From an uncultured Coriobacteriaceae bacterium (GTDB lineage: Bacteria; Actinomycetota; Coriobacteriia; Coriobacteriales; Atopobiaceae): a stretch of DNA of 8,613 nucleotides. The first letter of the stretch is position 1; every line of letters starts with the position of its first letter. Below are positions 1 to 5,537 of this stretch, piece by piece. Location: the NCBI GenBank assembly GCA_900551595.1, contig URWR01000060.1, positions 1-8,613 on the forward strand, in the 5' to 3' direction. Under the pieces are notes generated by a model. That model was not told the DNA's origin. It did not search any database and saw only the letters and a program-made list of their open reading frames with translations. The translations under genes and the position numbers were made by a program.

Positions 1-170
1 GTTTTATTTCTCGTGACCAAATGCAGATGTTTTCTCGTTTTGTACGTGCTGGTATTGCAACAGGCGGGACTATGATTTCTGGCTGGGGTGTTGTAGTGAT
101 TCTGGAAAGTGCTCTCAATGAGGCAGATTCTGGAGTGCAACATGTATTTGCGCAAAGAGGTGAGGTATGA
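1..170 (+). CDS. 3' end of an unrecognised gene (5' end outside window)
   Basis: An open frame enters from the left edge, with its first complete codon at position 3, and runs 55 codons to a TGA at 168-170. The stop overlaps the ATG of the radical SAM gene as ATGA, so the fragment is very probably the end of a real gene translated just before it. The visible C-terminus has a glycine-rich hydrophobic stretch at about fragment residues 16-37 (AGIATGG, then SGWGVVVIL), followed by a polar tail ending in QRGEV. The stretch could be a membrane segment or a buried part of a soluble domain. I do not recognise the family. The other two forward frames close at 14-16 and 73-75. Confidence that it is coding is fair; no function can be given. 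Confidence 0.6.
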   Translation, partial: FISRDQMQMFSRFVRAGIATGGTMISGWGVVVILESALNEADSGVQHVFAQRGEV

Positions 171-2044
171 GGCTCCAACGCCGTAACCATTTTTCAGAAA
201 TCGAACCATTTCTTGAAATAGTCGAGCGACCTTCGCGTTACCTCGATCATGAATTTGGCAGTATCAGCGAGCAAGATGGTCCTTTTCATGCGGTGCTCGT
301 ATACCCCGATACCTATGAGCTTGGTTTATCTAACCAAGGACTGGCCATTCTCTACAACATTCTCAATGCACAGACCGGCATCTCTTGCGAGCGAGCATAC
401 GTGCCATGGGTTGATATGGCCGATCTTATGCGAGCGCATAATGTGCCTCTGCTTGCCCTTGAAAGTGCCTGTCCAGTGGCGTCGTTTGATGTCATCGGAT
501 TTACCATTGCCCATGAAATGGCTTGCACCAATATTCTTGAGGCGCTTGATTTAGCGGGCATTGCGCTTCGTTCATCACAGAGAGATGAAGATGATCCCAT
601 CGTTGTTGGTGGAGGACCTTCCGTTTGGAATTGTGAACCTTTAGCCCCTGCGTTTGACGCTGTTATTTTGGGTGATGGTGAAGAAGCTATCGTTGATGTG
701 TGCTGTGCGGTACGCGATGGCCGTGCAGAAGGGCTCTCGCGTATCAATATTTTGAGAAAGCTTGGCAAAATTCCCGGTGTGTATGTGCCTTCTCTCTACG
801 ACATTGTTACGGATGAGACATCAACCGAATGGGGTTATGCAGTTCCTCGCGAGCACGAAGAGGTTCCTGAAGTTGTTTATAAACGCGTAGTGCAGGATTT
901 TAAAGATACTAATCCACTTACAACTACGATTGTTCCCTATGCAAAAACGGTATTCGACCGGCTCTCGATTGAAGTATTGCGAGGATGTGCTCGAGGATGC
1001 AGGTTCTGTCAGGCAGGTATGACCTATCGTCCCGTTCGTGAGCGCACGGCAGATCAGGTGGTAGCAGCTTGTTCGAAAGGCCTTACGTTAACGGGATATG
1101 ATGAGGTGTCACTTACGTCTCTTTCCACAACAGATCATTCCCAGTGCCCAGAGATACTTCACCGTATCAATACCTCGCTCGATGGTTCGGCGGTGCGCGT
1201 TTCCATTCCGTCTCAACGACTTGATTCTTTTGGTGTTGATATGGCGCTTGAAGTTGCAAGCGCTAAAAAGGGCGGCTTAACCTTTGCGCCTGAGGCTGGA
1301 TCTCAGCGTTTACGTGACGTTATAAATAAAAATGTTTCTGAAGAGGATCTCGAGCGCGCTGCGCGCAATGCATTTGAGAATGGCTGGAATCGTCTCAAAC
1401 TCTATTTCATGATGGGACTACCCACCGAGACGGACGACGATATTCGTGCCATACCCGAACTTGCCGAACGCGTTCTTACTATTGCTCGAGAAATTCTGCC
1501 AAAAGGGCGTCGCGGCAGTGCTTCAGTCTCGATTTCGGTTGCCGTATTTGTCCCTAAGGCCTATACGCCGTTCCAATGGTCTGGACAACTCCCTATGGAA
1601 GAAGTGCGCAGGCGAGAAAAGCTGCTGCTTGCTAGTGCACCGGATAGGGCTATCCGTATTTCCTATTCTGACCCAGGGACTTCAGTTGTTGAGGCAGTTC
1701 TATCTCGAACGGGTCGCCGAGCATTTGATCTTATCGAGAATGCTTGGAAGCACGGAGCGCGTTTTGATGCCTGGACCGATCAATTCGATTATGATCGCTG
1801 GGTCGAAGCAGGTCGAGAAGTAGGCATGGATCTCGAACGAATTGCTGCTGAACCCTATGAACTTGATGTTCGTTTGCCGTGGGAACATACGTCCCCTGGT
1901 GTTTCTCGTGGCTTCTTAGAACGAGAATGGCGCCGTGCTGAGCTCGGTGTTACAACGCCTGACTGTACGAGATCAACCTGTACTGGCTGCGGTGTTTGTC
2001 CCACCCTTGGTGTTCAGAATGATTTGGCAGGTGAGCGCGGATGA
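167..2044 (+). CDS. TIGR03960-type B12-binding-like radical SAM protein
   Basis: This is a cytosolic 625-residue protein with the layout of the TIGR03960 family, whose reaction is not established as far as I know. Residues 1-200 form a cobalamin-binding-like domain with the GGGPSVWNCEPLAP and GDGEEA loops (148-173) typical of this superfamily. I see no DxHxxG motif, so B12 may not be bound through a histidine. The radical SAM core starts near 265 and has CARGCRFC (C274, C278, C281), the CxxxCxxC motif that ligates the SAM-binding 4Fe-4S cluster. LTFAPEAGSQRLR (371-383) and KLYFMMGLPTE (411-421) are further core motifs. The C-terminus carries a second cysteine group, C600, C605, C608 and C611, which could hold another Fe-S cluster or zinc. 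The start is supported by a purine-rich Shine-Dalgarno at 156-163. It overlaps the preceding gene by ATGA and the following DUF2344 gene by 4 bp. In the family the pair has been linked to tRNA/RNA-type chemistry only by gene neighbourhood. Confidence 0.92.
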   Translation: MRLQRRNHFSEIEPFLEIVERPSRYLDHEFGSISEQDGPFHAVLVYPDTYELGLSNQGLAILYNILNAQTGISCERAYVPWVDMADLMRAHNVPLLALESACPVASFDVIGFTIAHEMACTNILEALDLAGIALRSSQRDEDDPIVVGGGPSVWNCEPLAPAFDAVILGDGEEAIVDVCCAVRDGRAEGLSRINILRKLGKIPGVYVPSLYDIVTDETSTEWGYAVPREHEEVPEVVYKRVVQDFKDTNPLTTTIVPYAKTVFDRLSIEVLRGCARGCRFCQAGMTYRPVRERTADQVVAACSKGLTLTGYDEVSLTSLSTTDHSQCPEILHRINTSLDGSAVRVSIPSQRLDSFGVDMALEVASAKKGGLTFAPEAGSQRLRDVINKNVSEEDLERAARNAFENGWNRLKLYFMMGLPTETDDDIRAIPELAERVLTIAREILPKGRRGSASVSISVAVFVPKAYTPFQWSGQLPMEEVRRREKLLLASAPDRAIRISYSDPGTSVVEAVLSRTGRRAFDLIENAWKHGARFDAWTDQFDYDRWVEAGREVGMDLERIAAEPYELDVRLPWEHTSPGVSRGFLEREWRRAELGVTTPDCTRSTCTGCGVCPTLGVQNDLAGERG

Positions 2045-2787
2045 CTGAGCAGGTAGTAACGCGGAGAGATCTTTTCCGACTGCGTGTATGCTATGCGAAA
2101 CAAGATAGGTTGCGTCACCTTGCTCATTTGGAGGTACTCGGCACGATTGATAGATGTATTCGTCGTGCGTCTTTGCCATTTTCTGTTTCCAATGGCTTTT
2201 CTCCCCGTATGCGTGTGCAATTTAGCTCGGCTCTTCCTGTGGGAGCTTCTTCCCAAGGGGAGTGGTATGACCTTTACTTACGCGAGCTGGTTGATGTAGA
2301 TGAGGCGTTTAAAAGAATTTATGATGCCACTCCTGCAGACTTAAGACCTCTTCGTGCTGGTTATGTTTCCTCTGAACTTCCTGCGCTCGAAGCATGGCTT
2401 GTGCGTTCGTCTTGGCAACTTGAACTCTGTGGCTCTGAGCAGAAGAGTCTTCTGTTCTCCAGTGAGGATCTCCGGAACGTGTTAAACCAACTTGCTTGCC
2501 AGGGCCAGCTTTCTTACATGCGTAAAGATAAGTGCAAGCAGGTTGATCTTACGAAAACACTCGTTGGATTTCAGGTGGAAGAAACATCTGATGCGCTTGT
2601 GGTGCAATTAGAAACGCGAGCAACACCTACCGGCTCGTTGCGTCCTAGCATTCTTTTACAGGCAGCATTTTCTGAGCTTGGGGTAGATGCTTCTCGCGTA
2701 GCAATACGGGTGTGTCGGTGTGGTCAGTGGGGCGAAAATGAAAATGGAGAACTACTTGATCCTTTGACCACTGAGGTTGTTGCGTAA
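2041..2787 (+). CDS. DUF2344/TIGR03936 radical SAM-associated protein
   Basis: This 248-residue protein is the usual partner of TIGR03960 radical SAM proteins and in some genomes is fused to their C-terminus. The family signature is at the N-terminus: a YAKQDRLRHLAHLEV block (18-32), an R-rich helix with RCIRRASLPFS (38-48), then NGFSPRMRVQFSSALPVGASS (about 51-71) and an acidic EWYD (74-77). The C-terminal half is less conserved; RATPTGSLRP (193-202) is the recognisable part. It has no cysteine motif of its own for a cluster, so it more likely supports the radical SAM enzyme or binds its substrate. The ATG overlaps the upstream stop as ATGA, with AGGTGA at 2029-2034 as ribosome-binding site, so coupled translation is expected. 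The RNase E/G and rplU-rpmA genes often found next to this pair are not downstream here. Its last 36 bp overlap the tail of the convergent oxidoreductase gene. Confidence 0.9.
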   Translation: MTEQVVTRRDLFRLRVCYAKQDRLRHLAHLEVLGTIDRCIRRASLPFSVSNGFSPRMRVQFSSALPVGASSQGEWYDLYLRELVDVDEAFKRIYDATPADLRPLRAGYVSSELPALEAWLVRSSWQLELCGSEQKSLLFSSEDLRNVLNQLACQGQLSYMRKDKCKQVDLTKTLVGFQVEETSDALVVQLETRATPTGSLRPSILLQAAFSELGVDASRVAIRVCRCGQWGENENGELLDPLTTEVVA

Positions 2788-3360
2788 TGTACGAAGCCAT
2801 GTGATATAGGCTGAAGCACTTTCTTCTAAACGCTCATCGGAAAGCCCATTGTTTTCTGTTCCAAAGAGAATAAAGGGTTCTTCTTCGCATGTAGCTCCAA
2901 CATAGTTTGCCGTTGCTCGGAAAGGGATAATAATTTCTGAGGGTGTAAAACCTACGGTTCCCGTTGCTTGATAATTTTGCTCTATATCTCCTGCGCTCAC
3001 GGCGACAGCAAAATGCTTATCTGCGAGCATACGGCCTGGTTCTCCTGGGTTTGCTCTTTCACCGCCATAGGCCCATCCAAAGGCATAGATATTATCAAAC
3101 CAGTTTTGCAAAAGTGCTGGTGCATGGTACCAATAGATGGGAAATTGAAAAACGATGAGATCATGAGCAGCGAGCGCCTCTTGCTCTATTGAAATGTCTT
3201 CTTCTGAGAAGGTGTTGTCTGGATAGAGAGCATAAAGATCCCGCACATCAAACTCATCTGCATGAAGAGCAAGCTCTTCTTTCCACCTACGATGCACCCT
3301 ACTTTGGTTCTGTAGATCTGGATGAGCAATAATTACGAGTGTTTTAGCAGTGTTTGTCAT
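2752..3360 (-). CDS. NAD(P)H oxidoreductase, flavodoxin-like fold
   Basis: A 202-residue soluble flavoprotein of the NQO1/KefF/MdaB type (Flavodoxin_2), expected to use FAD or FMN for two-electron reduction of quinones or similar acceptors with NAD(P)H. The flavin phosphate loop is TLVIIAHPDLQNQS (7-20). The second flavin-contacting region is FQFPIYWYHAPALLQNWFD (71-89), followed by FGWAYGGE (94-101). Length fits the family. I chose the ATG at 3360 because GGAAAGG (complement of 3368-3374) sits 7 nt upstream and the family motif begins seven residues later. The frame stays open to a TTG at 3423, which would add 21 residues with no family match. The gene diverges from the ketopantoate reductase-type gene across 92 bp, and its 3' end overlaps the DUF2344 gene by 36 bp. 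The natural acceptor cannot be told from sequence. Confidence 0.92.
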   Translation of the reverse strand: MTNTAKTLVIIAHPDLQNQSRVHRRWKEELALHADEFDVRDLYALYPDNTFSEEDISIEQEALAAHDLIVFQFPIYWYHAPALLQNWFDNIYAFGWAYGGERANPGEPGRMLADKHFAVAVSAGDIEQNYQATGTVGFTPSEIIIPFRATANYVGATCEEEPFILFGTENNGLSDERLEESASAYITWLRTLRNNLSGQRIK

Positions 3361-3367
3361 CGGTAAG

Positions 3368-3374
3368 CCTTTCC
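3368..3374 (-). promoter_or_regulatory. Ribosome-binding site of the oxidoreductase
   Basis: GGAAAGG on the minus strand lies 7 nt before the ATG at 3360. It decides between this start and the upstream TTG at 3423. Confidence 0.5.
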
Positions 3375-3401
3375 ACTCAATTGCTGCGTAGAGCATTCGA
3401 T

Positions 3402-3431
3402 TTGCTGCAAGGTACAATAGCAAAGTTATAA
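3402..3431 (+). promoter_or_regulatory. Possible sigma-70-type promoter of the panE-like gene
   Basis: TTGCTG (3402-3407) and TTATAA (3426-3431) are separated by 18 bp, a plausible -35/-10 pair. It would start transcription about 15 nt before the ATG at 3453. It lies in the 92-bp divergent spacer. Both boxes are imperfect; no convincing counterpart for the leftward gene was found. Confidence 0.3.
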
Positions 3432-3452
3432 AACCGAGATCGGGGGATTGTC

Positions 3453-4370
3453 ATGGCAATTGAGCGAGTGGCTATCATAGGGCGTGGGGCAGTTGGCCTG
3501 CTGTATGCTTCCTTGATTGAGAAAAATCTTGGTCATTCCGCCGTTTCATTTGTTATGGATGGCGAGCGATATGAACGTCATGCAAATGAGTCAATCACAA
3601 TAAATGGTGAAGTTTGCAAGATCCCTACCATTTCAGAAGATGAAGCCACTCCTGTTGATCTTGTTATATTCGCTACAAAATATGGCGGATTTGACCGAGC
3701 GCTTATGACAGCAGATAGCCTTGCTGGCCCCCAGACAGCATTTATCTCTTTGCTCAATGGTGTCATAAGTGAAAAACAGATTGCTCAACGATTTGGCTGG
3801 GAGCGAACTGTTTTGGCAGTTGCGCAGGGCATGGATGCGGTCTTCATCAACAATAATCTTACCTTCAGTCATCCGGGCGAGATTCGCTTTGGCGCCTCTC
3901 CTCAAACGGAAGCGTCTGCAGTTAACGATATTGATGATCTCTTTAATCGTGCAGGAATTGCCCATGTTGTTGAAGAGGATATTCAGCATCGTATGTGGGT
4001 AAAGCTCATGCTCAATGTTGGCATCAATCAAACATGCATGGTGTTTGGGGGAACATATGGTTCTGCCACAGAAAGAGCGAGTGAACAAAATCGCTGTTTT
4101 ATCGCTGCTATGCGAGAAGCTCGGGCAGTTGCAAATAGCGAAGGTGTTGCCGTTACCGAAAATGATCTCACGCAAATGGCTGAACTCATCGCTTCACTTG
4201 ATCCACATGGCATGCCCTCTATGGCACAGGATAGGATAAATAGAAAGCCCACTGAGGTGGAACTATTTGCTGGGACAATACTTCGTCTGGCGAAACAACA
4301 TCATATGTATGTGCCTACAAACCAATGGCTTTATGAGCGAGTTCGCCAGATCGAAGCGTCATATTTGTGA
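3453..4370 (+). CDS. panE: Ketopantoate reductase family protein (2-dehydropantoate 2-reductase)
   Basis: The 305-residue cytosolic enzyme matches PanE/ApbA, which reduces 2-dehydropantoate to (R)-pantoate with NADPH on the way to pantothenate and CoA. The Rossmann N-terminus has VAIIGRGAVGLLYA (6-19) with GxGxxG. DLVIFATKYGG (69-79) carries the conserved lysine K76, and SLLNGV (99-104) and HPGEIRFG (140-147) also fit. The C-terminal helical domain holds the likely catalytic lysine K184 in WVKLMLNVGINQ (182-193), with N188 nearby. SMAQDRINRKPTEVELFAGTI (256-276) is the family's substrate-binding block, with the conserved acidic residue E268 or E270. GGGGGA at 3442-3447 supports the ATG at 3453. 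No panB, panC or other pantothenate gene is adjacent, and bacteria often carry paralogues acting on other 2-oxoacids, so the exact substrate is less certain than the family. Its TGA lies 2 bp from the stop of the convergent antiporter. Confidence 0.9.
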   Translation: MAIERVAIIGRGAVGLLYASLIEKNLGHSAVSFVMDGERYERHANESITINGEVCKIPTISEDEATPVDLVIFATKYGGFDRALMTADSLAGPQTAFISLLNGVISEKQIAQRFGWERTVLAVAQGMDAVFINNNLTFSHPGEIRFGASPQTEASAVNDIDDLFNRAGIAHVVEEDIQHRMWVKLMLNVGINQTCMVFGGTYGSATERASEQNRCFIAAMREARAVANSEGVAVTENDLTQMAELIASLDPHGMPSMAQDRINRKPTEVELFAGTILRLAKQHHMYVPTNQWLYERVRQIEASYL

Positions 4371-4372
4371 AA

Positions 4373-5353
4373 CTACATTGCAACTGAAAATCCGATGTAA
4401 AGAATGTAGACACCAAGAAAAATTAAACCTTGGAGTCGGCCCATCTGATTGCGTTTTCCAATAAAGGCGAAGCTCATTAATACAAGCGAGCAGATAATTA
4501 CCAAAATAATATCGATGTTGTAGCTTGTGCTAAATGCAATAGGTGAGAGAAGGGCAGGCATACCTATTACAAGAAGAAGATTGGCGACATTTGACCCGGT
4601 GACGTTTCCAACAGAAATATCTGAGTTGCCACGCAGGGCTGCAACAACGCTCGTAACAAGCTCGGGTAGGCTGGTTCCAAGAGCGACCACTGTCATACCA
4701 ATAATGCGTTCAGACACTCCGAAAGCATCAGCAATACTTACTGAGGAATTAACGGCAAGGTCTGCTCCAACTTTAAGGAGAACAATGCCAGCGATAACAA
4801 AGAAGCAGTCCGTAACTGGTCCTCGAACCAAGTAAGGTTCCGAGAAGTTCTTATCAATTTCTTCAACGGTCTTATCTTCCGAGTTGTCTTCGTTGGAACC
4901 TTCTCGTAATCCTACAATTGCAGCACGAACGATGAAGGCTGCAAAGGCTACTAATAAAATGCCACCTTCAAAACGAGTAATGACATCGCCTGTATTACCA
5001 AAGAGGGCGAGTAATAAGCAGGCGCCAATTGACGCTGGAATCTCAAAACGTATGGTCTGTTTTGAAAGCTTAATCGGGGCGATTACCGCTGCGGCTCCAA
5101 GAAAGAGAAGAAGATTAGCGATGCAGCTTCCTACGACATTGCCGAGCGCCATACTGGCATGACCATTTGCTCCAGAAGTAACACTTACGACGAGCTCAGG
5201 CAAAGAGGTGCCAATAGCAACTATAGTGAGGCCTGCCACTCGATCGGGCACACCAAGGCGTGCAGCAAGACGACAGGCACCGTCAACGAGAAAATTTGCA
5301 CCAAAAACAAGGAGTGCAAAACCAAGAACAAGCGTAATAAGTGTAATGAGCAC
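4373..5353 (-). CDS. Calcium/sodium antiporter, CaCA family (YrbG-like)
   Basis: A 326-residue inner-membrane protein with about ten predicted transmembrane helices and the internal duplication that defines cation/Ca2+ exchangers. The first alpha repeat spans about 44-86, with GTSLPELVVS (48-57, acidic E53) and GNVVGSCIANLLL (71-83). The second spans about 222-264, with GTSLPELVTS (226-235, E231) and GNVTGSNVANLLL (249-261). The acidic residue in each GTSLPE motif is expected to bind the transported ion. The halves are joined by an acidic, presumably cytosolic loop at 150-172 (EGSNEDNSEDK onward). The start is a GTG at 5353, chosen because AAAGGA lies 5 nt upstream and the first helix begins at once. 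The ATG at 5368 is in another frame. Exchange of Na+ or H+ for Ca2+ is inferred from the family; ion preference cannot be read here. A 19-codon ORF ends on its ribosome-binding site. Confidence 0.93.
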   Translation of the reverse strand: MLITLITLVLGFALLVFGANFLVDGACRLAARLGVPDRVAGLTIVAIGTSLPELVVSVTSGANGHASMALGNVVGSCIANLLLFLGAAAVIAPIKLSKQTIRFEIPASIGACLLLALFGNTGDVITRFEGGILLVAFAAFIVRAAIVGLREGSNEDNSEDKTVEEIDKNFSEPYLVRGPVTDCFFVIAGIVLLKVGADLAVNSSVSIADAFGVSERIIGMTVVALGTSLPELVTSVVAALRGNSDISVGNVTGSNVANLLLVIGMPALLSPIAFSTSYNIDIILVIICSLVLMSFAFIGKRNQMGRLQGLIFLGVYILYIGFSVAM

Positions 5354-5358
5354 AACAA

Positions 5359-5364
5359 TCCTTT
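5359..5364 (-). promoter_or_regulatory. Ribosome-binding site fixing the antiporter GTG start
   Basis: AAAGGA on the minus strand sits 5 nt before GTG 5353. Its first base is the last base of the TGA ending the small upstream ORF, so a ribosome terminating there would cover this site. Confidence 0.55.
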
Positions 5365-5423
5365 CATGTAGCTTTCTTTAAGTATCTCCTCTCGGAGGTG
5401 TATTGAACTCCACTTACCGTCAT
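5364..5423 (-). CDS. Candidate 19-residue leader peptide upstream of the antiporter
   Basis: On the minus strand an ATG at 5423 is preceded, with a 6-nt spacer, by GGAGGAGGT (5430-5438). That is the best match to the Shine-Dalgarno consensus in this half of the window, together with the one at 7909-7915. The ORF reads MTVSGVQYTSERRYLKKAT and ends with TGA at 5364-5366, 10 nt before the antiporter GTG and overlapping its AAAGGA. The frame differs from that of the antiporter, so it is not an N-terminal extension. The product is polar and basic at its end (ERRYLKK), with no membrane segment and no run of one amino acid of the kind seen in classical attenuators. Codons 9-13 also form a short hairpin. 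It could be a regulatory leader, a small protein, or a chance ORF behind a purine-rich tract. I do not recognise the peptide. Confidence 0.35.
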   Translation of the reverse strand: MTVSGVQYTSERRYLKKAT

Positions 5424-5435
5424 CTCTTAACCTCC
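5386..5435 (-). promoter_or_regulatory. Possible alternative hairpins in the antiporter leader
   Basis: In minus-strand RNA, ACCTCC (5399-5394, codons 9-10 of the small ORF) can pair with GGAGGT (5435-5430), part of that ORF's Shine-Dalgarno, enclosing about 30 nt. Four of the same bases, CTCC (5397-5394), can instead pair with GGAG (5389-5386) across a GAGA loop, a GNRA tetraloop. The two pairings exclude each other: one hides the Shine-Dalgarno and the other frees it. No folding energy was computed, and purine-rich ribosome sites readily find pyrimidine partners by chance. Confidence 0.22.
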
Positions 5436-5438
5436 TCC

Positions 5439-5537
5439 ATAATTTTTGTTGCATTGTTCTCCATATACTGTTTTGCCTCAATATTCGCTACAATGCTTCG
5501 TTTGCATAGGGAATAGATTCATTGAGAGAGGAATTTC
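5439..5537 (+). promoter_or_regulatory. Upstream region of prfC, no clear promoter
   Basis: This AT-rich stretch must hold or follow the prfC promoter. TATACT (5464-5469) and TACAAT (5489-5494) resemble -10 boxes, but neither has a good -35 at 16-18 bp, and TTGCAT (5449-5454) is too close to the first. The prfC ribosome-binding site AGAGGA (5527-5532) lies 5 nt before its ATG. GAGAGGA here is complementary over 7 nt to TCCTCTC at 5387-5393, which matters only if transcription starts that far upstream. Confidence 0.3.

Noticed and set aside
3361..3423. Longer oxidoreductase start (TTG at 3423)
   Set aside because: The extra 21 residues precede the family's N-terminal motif, while the ATG at 3360 has its own ribosome-binding site; the extension would also cover the likely panE promoter region.
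3633..4175. 180-codon minus-strand open frame inside the ketopantoate reductase-type gene
   Set aside because: Antisense to conserved PanE motifs, with low-plausibility composition (many Cys, His and Ile) and no domain.
5221..5481. 86-codon minus-strand frame overlapping the antiporter start
   Set aside because: It shares DNA with the antiporter N-terminus in another frame; its hydrophobic appearance is a by-product of the membrane-protein codons.
5354..5537. Known ion riboswitch in the antiporter leader
   Set aside because: I could not match the spacer to any riboswitch consensus I know; the visible stems are too short and simple to name a class.
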